Source: Mycolicibacterium sp. J2 (GTDB lineage Bacteria; Actinomycetota; Actinomycetes; Mycobacteriales; Mycobacteriaceae). Taken from it: a stretch of 64,000 nt of DNA. Under the pieces are notes generated by a model. The model was given only the letters and a program-made list of their open reading frames with translations, was not told the DNA's origin and searched no databases. This document shows, in pieces, positions 46,737 to 54,990 of this stretch. The position numbers and the translations under genes were made by a program. The stretch covers positions 62,001 to 126,000 of the forward strand of contig NZ_JAPFPY010000011.1 in the NCBI RefSeq assembly GCF_026240945.1. Direction: 5' to 3'. The first letter of the stretch is position 1. Each line of letters begins with the position of its first letter.

Positions 46737-47600
46737 ATGGAACTTTCGGGAATCGGCATCTGGAGCGCCCAACTGCGCTACAGCGACCCGGCACAGGCCG
46801 CCGACGCTGCCGCAGAGCTCGACGAGCTGGGCTACCCGGCGCTGTGGATCCCCGACGTGGGTGGCGCGTTGTTCGACTCGATCACCAATCTGCTGGCCGC
46901 GACCAAGAACACCGTCATCGCGACCGGCATCCTCAATCTGTGGATGCACGAACCGGCCGATGTCGCGGCCGCGCATGCCCGGTTGACCAGCGAGTACGGA
47001 TCCCGGCTGCTGCTCGGCATCGGAGTCAGCCACGCGCCGCTGATCGACTCGAAAAAGCCAGGGCTGTACCGCAAACCACTGGCGGCCACGGCGGCCTTCC
47101 TGGACGCACTGGATGCCGCCGAGCAGCCGGTGCCGGTCGAGCAGCGCGCGCTGGCGGCGTTGGGTCCCAAGATGCTCGAGTTGGCCGCGACCCGGTCCCG
47201 TGGGGCGCACCCCTATCTGGTGACCCCGCAACACACCGCAAGTGCCCGCGCCACATTGGGGACTGGTCCGCTGCTGATGCCAGAGCAGACCGCGATCCTC
47301 ACCGAGGACCGCGACGAGGCGCGCCGGATCGGGACCGACTGGCTGAGGTCCTATCTCGCGATGCCCAACTATGCGAACAACCTGCTCCGCTCCGGCTTCT
47401 CCGAAGAGGACCTCACCCAGGTCAGCGACCGGTTGTTCGACGCGATCATCGTGTGGGGCGACGAGGAGAAGGTGCTGGCCCGAGCGGCCGAGCACCGTGA
47501 CGCCGGCGCCGACCACGTCTGCCTGCAGCTGCTCGATGCCGACCCGAGCGCGTTCCCGCGGGAACAGTGGCGCAGGCTGGCGGCCGCTATCCGCGGATGA
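46737..47600 (+). CDS. F420-dependent LLM-class oxidoreductase, TIGR03620 type
   Basis: The 287-residue TIM-barrel protein fits the actinobacterial F420-type subgroup TIGR03620: GIWSAQLRY, LGYPALWIPDVGG, TGILNLWMHEP, LLLGIGVSHAP and HPYLVTPQHT. It should use coenzyme F420 for hydride transfer on an unknown substrate. The ATG at 46737 follows GGAAAGGA at good spacing; earlier starts (46716, 46719) overlap the hydrolase stop. It is convergent with cinA. Confidence 0.88.
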   Translation: MELSGIGIWSAQLRYSDPAQAADAAAELDELGYPALWIPDVGGALFDSITNLLAATKNTVIATGILNLWMHEPADVAAAHARLTSEYGSRLLLGIGVSHAPLIDSKKPGLYRKPLAATAAFLDALDAAEQPVPVEQRALAALGPKMLELAATRSRGAHPYLVTPQHTASARATLGTGPLLMPEQTAILTEDRDEARRIGTDWLRSYLAMPNYANNLLRSGFSEEDLTQVSDRLFDAIIVWGDEEKVLARAAEHRDAGADHVCLQLLDADPSAFPREQWRRLAAAIRG

Positions 47601-47609
47601 CCGGCGCGC

Positions 47610-48905
47610 TCACGCGCTGGCGGAATACGCCAGCAGTTCCCGGCGCAGCAGGTGCATCGCCACCGTGGTGGCGCGTTCCCGGACGTCGCTGCGGTTACCG
47701 GGCAGCCGCAGTGTGCGCACCAACGGTTCGCGCCCGGCCAGCGCCACGCTGAAACACACCGTGCCGACCGGTTTCTCGGCGGATCCGCCACCCGGCCCGG
47801 CGATACCGGTGATGCCCACCGCGGTATCGGCCTCGAACCGCTGCAGCGCACCGCGCGCCATCGCGATCGCCACCGGTTCGGACACCGCACCGTGCGTGGC
47901 GATCAGTGTCGCATCCACTCCCAGCATCTCGACCTTGGCCTCATTGGAGTAGGACACCACCCCACCCACCAGATACGCCGATGAGCCGGCCCGGTCGGCC
48001 AGCCGCGCGGCCAGCATCCCCGCCGTGCACGATTCCGCCGTGGCGATGGTGCGCCCGGTCAGCAGCGCCGCGATCTGTTCGTCGACCAGGGAACCGTCGG
48101 CAGAGAACAATTCCTGGGGATAGCGCTCGGCCAGGAAATCGACAAGGGCCCGGTAGGTGTCGTCGTCCCCGGGCTCGTAGCGGGTGACGATTTCCAGCTC
48201 ACCGCGGCGCAGGCAGGTGGTGATCTCCAGACCGTCGAATCCGGCGATGCGGGTCTGGGCTTCCCGCAGGACCTCGGCAAGGCCGGACTCGGCCAGACCG
48301 AACATCCGCATGGTGGCCTGTCGGTACTCCGTGCGGCCGGCGATCGCCCGCTGGGCCGCCGCGGTCGCGATAGCCCGCGCCCACATCGGCTGCAATTCAC
48401 GGGGCGGACCGGGCAGCACAATGACGACGGGTTTGCCGTCGTCGGGTCCGTCCACCACGACACCGGGTGCGGTGCCCTCCGGATCCAGGATCTCGGCTCC
48501 CACGGGCACCAGCGCCTGTTTGCGATTGGCGGCCAGCACGGCGTCGAAGTCCGTGTCCGCGGCGGGGCGCCGCGACATCAGCGTGCGCAGGATCGCCGCG
48601 ATCCGGGCCTCCAGCTCGGTGTCGAGGACCAGCTCGACACCGCAGAACCGGGCCACGGTGGCGACCGTCAGGTCGTCGGCGGTGGGTCCCAGGCCGCCGC
48701 TGGTGATGATCAGGTCGACGCCCTCGGCGGCCAGGAAGCGCAGCTGGGCCTCGACATCGTCGGCCCGGTCGCCGCAGATGGTGATGTGCGCCAGCTCGAC
48801 CCCGAGTTCCAGCAGTCGGTCGGCCAGCCATGGGCCGTTGAGATCCTGGATCCGCCCGGTCAGCACCTCGGTACCGGTGATGACGATGCCGGCGCGCGCG
48901 GTCAC
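47610..48905 (-). CDS. cinA: CinA-family protein (nicotinamide-nucleotide amidase/pyrophosphatase)
   Basis: The 431-residue protein has both CinA domains: an N-terminal MoCF-biosynthesis/COG1058 domain (about 3-170, [26 protein letters not shown]) and a C-terminal PncC-like deamidase domain (about 265-425, [34 protein letters not shown]). Mycobacterial CinA has been linked to NAD-precursor recycling and cleavage of NAD-drug adducts. The start is the GTG at 48905, overlapping the stop of the small upstream gene (GTGA). Confidence 0.93.
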   Translation of the reverse strand: MTARAGIVITGTEVLTGRIQDLNGPWLADRLLELGVELAHITICGDRADDVEAQLRFLAAEGVDLIITSGGLGPTADDLTVATVARFCGVELVLDTELEARIAAILRTLMSRRPAADTDFDAVLAANRKQALVPVGAEILDPEGTAPGVVVDGPDDGKPVVIVLPGPPRELQPMWARAIATAAAQRAIAGRTEYRQATMRMFGLAESGLAEVLREAQTRIAGFDGLEITTCLRRGELEIVTRYEPGDDDTYRALVDFLAERYPQELFSADGSLVDEQIAALLTGRTIATAESCTAGMLAARLADRAGSSAYLVGGVVSYSNEAKVEMLGVDATLIATHGAVSEPVAIAMARGALQRFEADTAVGITGIAGPGGGSAEKPVGTVCFSVALAGREPLVRTLRLPGNRSDVRERATTVAMHLLRRELLAYSASA

Positions 48906-49135
48906 CGGGTCAGCCAGCCCTGGACCGTGCCCGCCTCGCGTGAGTACTGCTCCATGAGGTCGTCCTGGTACCGCGAACCACCGCTGAGATCGTCCCCGGC
49001 CCAGATCACCCGGATCCTGGTCGCACCGCGCATATACACGTCCACCCGGTCGGCGACGTGCCGCGTCCACCCGTGCTGCGCGGTCAACTCGGCGAGTTGC
49101 TCGCGCTGATTACCTTCGGTCTTCGCCTCAGACAT
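48902..49135 (-). CDS. conserved hypothetical protein coupled to cinA, 77 aa
   Basis: The protein has a polar N-terminus ([23 protein letters not shown]) of which the helix continues into [30 protein letters not shown] and [16 protein letters not shown]. It contains no known motif. A GAGGAGAT ribosome binding site precedes the ATG, and its stop overlaps the cinA start, so the two proteins are made together. A small CinA-associated protein is the natural guess, without direct evidence. Confidence 0.75.
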   Translation of the reverse strand: MSEAKTEGNQREQLAELTAQHGWTRHVADRVDVYMRGATRIRVIWAGDDLSGGSRYQDDLMEQYSREAGTVQGWLTR

Positions 49136-49189
49136 GTCTCGATCTCCTCTTCCTGCGTGCTGCCGTCAATCCTGCCCCACCGGCTCGGC

Positions 49190-51946
49190 TCAGCCGACCG
49201 GCACCACCACCGCAGCGGTGTTGTAGCCGGTGACCCGCACATAGTTGGCCCGTTGACCGGGCGCGAGCACCGTGCCGCTCAGGTCCACGGTCTCGCCGGG
49301 GAACACCGTCACATAGTTGTCGGTGTACTGCACCGGCAGGATCTCGTCACCGTCCGGGGTGTCGGTGAGCTCCGCGCGTTCGAAGAACGCGATCTGCTTG
49401 CCGGGGTTGTGCAGTCTGATCGCGACCTCACGGTCACCGGTCCGTTTGGCGCTCATCTGCAGCGGCGCCTTGGCCAGATAGTTGAGCGGTGTCATGTCGG
49501 CCCAGCTGACCTGCCTGAGTTCGAAGGCCGTGTCGTTGGCCGGGTCCCCGACATCATCGGGTTGCTGGGACTGCCAGTAGACGTTCTGGGACAGCACTTT
49601 GCCTGCGCTGTCGAGCAATTCGGCCCTGACGAAGAACACCCGGGAATCACGGGCCTCGCGCGGAAGCGTGAGCACGGTGTGCGCCCCGCCGGAGCTGACG
49701 GCCACCCCGTCGACGGTCCGGTCGTCACGCACCCGGCCGGTCAGGTCGTAGACCCGCACCCGCGCCCGCAGGCCCGACACGTCTTGAGGGCTCTGGTTGA
49801 CCACTTTGACGTCGGCGGTGCTGTGATTGCCGACGGCGTAGGAGTCGAACACCAGCGACAGCGGCCGCAGCCCGGCCTTGGCCCCGTAATAGGCGCCACC
49901 GGGTCGCAGGTAGTAGTCGAAGATGTTGCCGAAGAACGACGGCCAGTGGCTGTTGAGCATCCAGTAGATGGTCATCTTGTGATTGGCCCACCCGTTGGCC
50001 GCGAAGGCCTCGAACTGCGCCCGGGTCGATTCGTAATGGGCCAGTTGGGCTTTGCGGGTGAACTCCTCGGCGCCGGCGGATGGTCCGTAGCGACGGTTGA
50101 TGGCGCGCTGGATGCTGGTCAGCGACGCGTTGCCGGGGTTGGACCCGGCATGGAAGGACCAGGTGTCGTTGATGGGCCACAGCTTGTCGGGCGGGATGAA
50201 CTCCTTGAGGCTGGCCAGTGGCGGGATGTGCTCGTTGTCCCCTTGTTCGGCGTTGGAGCCCCGGGTGGCACCGTAGCGGCCGCTGAACCAGTAGCTCGGC
50301 GGTCGCCAACTGTACGGCCCGGCCATGTGGATACCGTCCCACCGCGGTTGACCTTGATCGTCGTCGTGCCCGAACGAGGAGACGGTGTCGACGACCGCGT
50401 TCTGCCAGTGCAGGTCTCGCAGCACCGCGTGATATTGGCCGCGCAGCGGTTCCGGCGGCAATCCGTCGCTGCCGTTGGCCCAGATCGCGACCGACGCGTG
50501 CGAACGCAGCATCAGGATCTGTGAGCGCAGACTGGCCAGGGCCACGGCGCGGTCCTCGTCATCCCACTGTTCCCACTTCTCCCACTGGTTGCAGCACATC
50601 CACCCGACCATCAGCGGGATGCCCAGCTCGTCGGCGCGTTCGACCAGCCGCTCCCCCGGGATCTTGGACTCCAACCGCAGCATGTTCAGGCCGAGATCCT
50701 TGGCGTACCGCAGAATGGCGTCCTCGCGGTCCGGGTTGTCGTCGAACAGCAGATCCGGGGTGTAGACCGCGCCGCGGATCAGGTAGTCCCTGCCGTTGAC
50801 GGTGAGGTAGAAACTGCCGCCCGAGCCCAGTTCGGGGAACTGCTCATCGGTGTCGCGGTGCTGCGTGATGGTCCGGATGCCGAACCGCTGGGAACTGGTA
50901 TCGACCACCCGGTTGTATTGGCGGAAATCCAATTTCAGGTCGTAGAGGCTGGGGTCACCCATGGTGTAGGGCCACCACAGGTCTGGGTGCTCGACGGTCA
51001 GCTCGGCGAAACGGGCCGGACTGAACGTCAGTTCGCGCCGTTCGCCGGGTGACAGCGTGACCGGCTGCTCGACGGTCACCGTGGGCTTGCCCGGCCGGCT
51101 GATGGTGGCCCGCAGCGCGCCGTTGACCCGCCGGTCCGAGGAGTTGTGGACGTTGGCGTATACCGTCAGACGCGCGGAATCCGTTCTGGGGAGCGGAAGT
51201 TCGGTGTTGACCGTGGCGTCGTCGATCTCCACGGCACCCGCGGCACGCAGGTAGACGGGTTTGAAGATGCCCGCGTTGCGATCCGGCACGAACGAGTTGC
51301 CGTTGGCCGGGTTCTTCCCAGGCCCCTGGTAACCCAGGTAACGCCAATTGATCCAGTCATACCAACTGTCGGCCAGTTCGACACCGTCGACATCCTGCAG
51401 CGCGCGTTCCGGAATTACCTTCACCGCAAGAACGTTCGGGCCGCTGCGAATCCACCGGGTGACGTCGAGCTGGTGTGCGTTGTACATGCCGACGATCTGA
51501 CTGCTGTCGGCGATCAGCCGGCCGTTCAGCCAGATCTCCGCGCGGTAGTTGATTCCGGGGAAATCGAGCTGATAGTTGCTGTGGCCGGCCGGGGCGTCGA
51601 AGGTGGTGCGGTACCACCAGTCCTGCTGGTAGAGATCCTGCGGCACCTTGTCGGCCAGGTTGGTCCCGTAGTACAGGTCCGGATAGGTGCCGTCGCGTTG
51701 CAACACGTCGAGGACGGTGGCCGGCATATGCGACACGGTGTGCCAGCCGTCATCCCGGTAGCCGGGCGTCGAGATGACGCGGCCGTCGGCGGGCAGGCCC
51801 CGCGCCGACACCAGTTTCCAGCCCTGGGCCAGTTCGGTGGTGGTGGCCGCCGGTTCGGGCCGCGCGAAGGAGGCGAAGTCGGCGGTGCCGAGCAGCAGCA
51901 CGAGTACCAGAAGGGCGACGCTGAACAGGGCGGTGCGACGCGTCAA
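49190..51946 (-). CDS. GH2 exo-beta-D-glucosaminidase-like glycosidase, membrane-anchored or secreted
   Basis: The 918-residue protein has an N-terminal signal/anchor (about 3-22), a galactose-binding-like sugar domain, immunoglobulin-like domains, the GH2 TIM barrel and C-terminal beta domains. The acid/base motif is WANGSD with Asp494, not the usual NE pair, and the probable nucleophile is Glu567 (NAEQG), 73 residues later. This Asp/Glu arrangement and spacing is that of CsxA-type exo-beta-D-glucosaminidases. Substrates could be glucosamine-containing glycans or N-glycan-type mannosides. The start is the TTG at 51946; no ATG is available in frame nearby. Confidence 0.85.
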   Translation of the reverse strand: MTRRTALFSVALLVLVLLLGTADFASFARPEPAATTTELAQGWKLVSARGLPADGRVISTPGYRDDGWHTVSHMPATVLDVLQRDGTYPDLYYGTNLADKVPQDLYQQDWWYRTTFDAPAGHSNYQLDFPGINYRAEIWLNGRLIADSSQIVGMYNAHQLDVTRWIRSGPNVLAVKVIPERALQDVDGVELADSWYDWINWRYLGYQGPGKNPANGNSFVPDRNAGIFKPVYLRAAGAVEIDDATVNTELPLPRTDSARLTVYANVHNSSDRRVNGALRATISRPGKPTVTVEQPVTLSPGERRELTFSPARFAELTVEHPDLWWPYTMGDPSLYDLKLDFRQYNRVVDTSSQRFGIRTITQHRDTDEQFPELGSGGSFYLTVNGRDYLIRGAVYTPDLLFDDNPDREDAILRYAKDLGLNMLRLESKIPGERLVERADELGIPLMVGWMCCNQWEKWEQWDDEDRAVALASLRSQILMLRSHASVAIWANGSDGLPPEPLRGQYHAVLRDLHWQNAVVDTVSSFGHDDDQGQPRWDGIHMAGPYSWRPPSYWFSGRYGATRGSNAEQGDNEHIPPLASLKEFIPPDKLWPINDTWSFHAGSNPGNASLTSIQRAINRRYGPSAGAEEFTRKAQLAHYESTRAQFEAFAANGWANHKMTIYWMLNSHWPSFFGNIFDYYLRPGGAYYGAKAGLRPLSLVFDSYAVGNHSTADVKVVNQSPQDVSGLRARVRVYDLTGRVRDDRTVDGVAVSSGGAHTVLTLPREARDSRVFFVRAELLDSAGKVLSQNVYWQSQQPDDVGDPANDTAFELRQVSWADMTPLNYLAKAPLQMSAKRTGDREVAIRLHNPGKQIAFFERAELTDTPDGDEILPVQYTDNYVTVFPGETVDLSGTVLAPGQRANYVRVTGYNTAAVVVPVG

Positions 51947-52061
51947 TGCCCCGATGGTGCCGCTCCCTTCGGTGCCTGATGTCGCGCCGGCCGATCGGCC
52001 GACACCACATTGTGCCTGGCGGCCCCGTCAACGGGCGGCCCGGGGAGCGACCCTCAGCGCG

Positions 52062-52820
52062 TCAGAAGACGTTGTCCTTGTGGTTGACATCGGTGACCAG
52101 TCCGCCGTCGACGACGAACTCGGCGCCGGTGGCGAACGACGACTCGTCGCTGATCAGGAACACCACGAAAGCGGCAACTTCCTCGGACTGGCCGGGGCGG
52201 CCCAGCGGCGCGGTGACCATGTCCTCGGGGAAGTGTTCGGTCATCGGGGTGCGGATGAAGCCGGGGTGCACGGAGTTGACCCGGATGTTGTGCCTGCCGA
52301 GTTCCAGCGCGGCGGACTTGGCCAGCCCGCGGACCGCCCACTTGGACGCCACGTAGGGATGGACCATCGGCGCACCGCGTAACCCCTCGACCGAGGACAC
52401 GTTGATGATCGAGCCGCTGCCTGCCGCCTTCATCGAGCCGACCGCGGCCTGCATCCCCAGGAAGGTTCCGGTGAGGTTGACGTCGATGACCTTCTGCCAC
52501 TGCGTCATGTCGAATTTGCCGATCTTGCCCAGCGCGACGATGCCGGCGTTGTTCACCAAACCGGTCAGGCCGCCGAAGGCCTCGTTGGCCGTGGCGACGG
52601 CGGCGTCCCACTGGTCGGCCTGGGTGACGTCGAGGTGCACATAGCGCGCCGATCCGGGATATTGCGCACCGAGTTCGTCGGCCAGGGCCTGCCCCGGCTC
52701 GTCGAGGATGTCGCCGATGACCACCTTGCCACCCTCGGCCACCAGCGCCCTGGCGTGGGCGGCGCCCATGCCCTGGGCACCACCGCTGATCAGTACAACC
52801 TTGCCGTCCGCGCGTCCCAT
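52062..52820 (-). CDS. SDR-family oxidoreductase, 3-alpha/20-beta-hydroxysteroid dehydrogenase-like
   Basis: The 252-residue classical SDR has the NAD-binding GGAQGMG (13-19), NNAG (90-93), Asn115, Ser143, Tyr156 and Lys160. Overall it is closest in pattern to mycobacterial 20-beta-hydroxysteroid dehydrogenase (FabG3, Rv2002). It probably oxidises or reduces a steroid or related alcohol with NAD(H). The TAGCCT at 52829-52834 (minus strand) is 8 bases from the ATG, and a KstR-type site overlaps the -35 region, which supports steroid regulation. Confidence 0.88.
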   Translation of the reverse strand: MGRADGKVVLISGGAQGMGAAHARALVAEGGKVVIGDILDEPGQALADELGAQYPGSARYVHLDVTQADQWDAAVATANEAFGGLTGLVNNAGIVALGKIGKFDMTQWQKVIDVNLTGTFLGMQAAVGSMKAAGSGSIINVSSVEGLRGAPMVHPYVASKWAVRGLAKSAALELGRHNIRVNSVHPGFIRTPMTEHFPEDMVTAPLGRPGQSEEVAAFVVFLISDESSFATGAEFVVDGGLVTDVNHKDNVF

Positions 52821-52853
52821 GGGGCGTGAGGCTACCCCACTTCGGAGCGGAAT

Positions 52854-52867
52854 TAGAACCTGTTCCA
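52854..52867. promoter_or_regulatory. KstR-type operator between SDR and DapB-like genes
   Basis: TAGAACCTGTTCCA fits the KstR consensus TnnAACnnGTTnnA at every fixed position. It covers the expected -35 of the SDR promoter and lies upstream of CATACT (52886-52891), a possible -10 of the divergent gene. KstR is the TetR-type repressor of mycobacterial cholesterol catabolism. Confidence 0.7.
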
Positions 52868-52923
52868 ATTTCGCTGCGGACGGCTCATACTGCGATCAGA
52901 CCACACAGCCTTAGGAGATTTGT

Positions 52924-54021
52924 ATGGCCATTCGCGTGGCACTCGTCGGGACCGGAAATTGCGGCAGGCTGGCCCTCATCCAGCTCATCGAGGATCCCCG
53001 GTTCGACCTGGTCGCGGTCGGCACCTCGAGCGCGGACAAAGTGGGCCGAGATGCCGGCGAGCTGGCAGGTCTCGACGTGGCCACCGGCATCACCGCGACC
53101 GAAGGGCTCGACGCCGTCCTCGCATCGAGGCCCGACTGCCTGGTCTACTGCGCGATGGGCGACACCCGACCGGTCGAGGCCACCCGCGATGTGGCCGCCG
53201 CGCTGTCGGCCGGTGTCAATGTGGTCGGCTCGGCACCGGGCGGGCTGCAATACCCGTGGGGCGCCATGCCGGAGAAGGCCATCGCCCGAGTGGAAGAGGC
53301 TGCCCGTCAGGGCAATTCAAGTGTTTTCATCACCGGGGTGGACCCGGGTTTCGCCACCGATCTGGTGCCGTTCGCCATCGCCAGCACCTGCCAGCGGATA
53401 GACCAGATCAAGACGATGGAGATCGCCGACTACGCCACCTACGACGGCGCCGAGGTGATGTCGGTCGTCATGGGGTTCGGCAATCCGATGGATCAGCCCG
53501 GCCTGCTGTTCTATCCGGGCATCCTGAGCGCCGCGTGGGGCACCGCGATCACCATGCTGGCTGCCGGCCTGGGGGTACAGGTCGACGAGATCACCGAGAG
53601 CTACGAGCTGGCCCCGGCACCCGAGGATATCGAGGTCGCCACCGGCGTGATCGCCGCGGGCACGGTGGCGGCGATGCGTTTCCAGATCAACGGCATGGTG
53701 GGCGGCCGCCCGGTGATCGTCGTGGAACACATCACCCGCGTTCGTGAGGACCTGCGCCCGGACTGGGCCCGGCCCGCGCAGCCGGGTGGGTCATACCGAG
53801 TGGAGATCACCGGGGAACCGTCCTATGTCGTCGACATCTGCCCAACCAGCAGGCGCGGCGACCACAACTACGCCGCGATCCTCGCCGCGGCCGGTCGGAT
53901 CGTCAACGCCATCCCGGAGGTGGTGGCCGCGCCGCCGGGTATCCGCACGACCCTCGACCTGCCTCTGGGCACCGGCAAGGGCTTGCTGTACGCGCACCAC
54001 GCGCCACAACACGCAGAATAG
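52924..54021 (+). CDS. DapB-like NAD(P)-dependent oxidoreductase
   Basis: The 365-residue protein has an N-terminal Rossmann fold (VALVGTGNCGRLAL, then AVGTSSADKVGRDAG) and a C-terminal domain like dihydrodipicolinate reductase and 2,4-diaminopentanoate dehydrogenase. Mycobacteria hold several such proteins of unknown substrate, separate from true DapB. TTAGGAG precedes the ATG. The divergent KstR-type site suggests a role with steroids or their breakdown products. The HAD gene follows 5 bases downstream. Confidence 0.85.
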   Translation: MAIRVALVGTGNCGRLALIQLIEDPRFDLVAVGTSSADKVGRDAGELAGLDVATGITATEGLDAVLASRPDCLVYCAMGDTRPVEATRDVAAALSAGVNVVGSAPGGLQYPWGAMPEKAIARVEEAARQGNSSVFITGVDPGFATDLVPFAIASTCQRIDQIKTMEIADYATYDGAEVMSVVMGFGNPMDQPGLLFYPGILSAAWGTAITMLAAGLGVQVDEITESYELAPAPEDIEVATGVIAAGTVAAMRFQINGMVGGRPVIVVEHITRVREDLRPDWARPAQPGGSYRVEITGEPSYVVDICPTSRRGDHNYAAILAAAGRIVNAIPEVVAAPPGIRTTLDLPLGTGKGLLYAHHAPQHAE

Positions 54022-54026
54022 GAGGC

Positions 54027-54779
54027 GTGCCCGCCGACCCGATTGCCCAGATCAACAGCGCACCTGCCGGACCTAGGGTCGGCGCCTTCTTCGACCTCGA
54101 CGGCACCCTGGTCCGCGGCTTCACCGCGACCGTGCATGCCGGGCACCGGTTCCGCAACCGGCAGGCCAGATTCGGCGAGCTGACCGGGATCATCGAGGCC
54201 TCGGTGCGGTACAAACTGGGCCGGATGGAGTTCGAGCGACTGCTGCAGCGCGCCGCGGGTTATCTGATGGGCGACTCGCTGGCCGAACTGGAGGAACTCG
54301 GCGAGGAGCTCTTCCAGCAGCGCACGGTGTCCCGGTTGTTCCCGGTCATGCGCGAGGTGGTGGCGGCGCATCAGCGGCGCGGCCACACCGTGGTGATGAG
54401 TTCGTCGGCGCTGACCATGCACGCCGAGCCGGTGGCCCGGCATCTGCGCATCACCGATGTGCTGTGCAATCACTTCGCCACCGACGACGAGGGCCGGTTG
54501 ACCGGACAGATCGTGCGGCCGATCATCTGGGGCCGCAACAAGGCCCGCGCGGTCCTGGCCTTCAGCACCACCCACGATATCGACCTGAACAGCAGTTTCG
54601 GCTACTCCGACGGCACCGAAGATCTGCCTGTGCTGGAAGCCCTCGGCCATCCGCACGCGGTCAATCCCCGGCCCGGCCTGGCCGCCGCCGCCGCGCAACG
54701 CGGCTGGCCGGTGCTGCGGGTCAGCTCCGATGAGGGTCGCCGCTGGGTCGCACTGCGGCGCCGCGGCGCGACCCGATAA
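54027..54779 (+). CDS. HAD-IB family phosphatase
   Basis: The 250-residue protein has the HAD motifs FFDLDGTLVRG (Asp23, Asp25), MSSSALTMHAEPVA, the Lys of WGRNKARAV and SDGTEDLPVL, in the HAD-IB (phosphoserine phosphatase-like) arrangement with a helical cap. It removes phosphate from a small metabolite or lipid precursor. It is the second gene of the plus-strand unit with the DapB-like gene. The GTG start at 54027 lies 5 bases past the preceding stop. Confidence 0.87.
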   Translation: MPADPIAQINSAPAGPRVGAFFDLDGTLVRGFTATVHAGHRFRNRQARFGELTGIIEASVRYKLGRMEFERLLQRAAGYLMGDSLAELEELGEELFQQRTVSRLFPVMREVVAAHQRRGHTVVMSSSALTMHAEPVARHLRITDVLCNHFATDDEGRLTGQIVRPIIWGRNKARAVLAFSTTHDIDLNSSFGYSDGTEDLPVLEALGHPHAVNPRPGLAAAAAQRGWPVLRVSSDEGRRWVALRRRGATR

Positions 54780-54820
54780 CCGCGCGCATCCGTTTCGTCG
54801 GTCGGGTTGAGACACATCCG

Positions 54821-54868
54821 ACTTCGTGAAGTGTTAACGCCACTTCCTCATCAGAGAATGACATTCTC
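54821..54868 (+). terminator. cluster of short dyads after HAD gene
   Basis: ACTTC-gt-GAAGT (54821-54832), GAAGTG (54828-54833)/CACTTC (54841-54846) and GAGAATG-a-CATTCTC (54854-54868) follow each other. Alternative pairing of the first three half-sites is possible. It may end the DapB-HAD transcript or bind a regulator. Confidence 0.4.
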
Positions 54869-54941
54869 CGCGTCTATCGAGGCTCGACCCGATTTCGGGG
54901 GGCCTGGGGCATTGCTCCACGCCCGGGGGCATCGCCTAAAC

Positions 54942-54955
54942 TAGAACACGTTTCA
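54942..54955. promoter_or_regulatory. KstR-type operator before nitronate monooxygenase gene
   Basis: TAGAACACGTTTCA fits TnnAACnnGTTnnA fully. TAAACT (54937-54942), a possible -10, overlaps its first base, so a bound repressor would cover the transcription start. Confidence 0.7.
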
Positions 54956-54990
54956 GTCGTCCGCCCGCGCTCGTTCCTCAAGGAGTAGGC

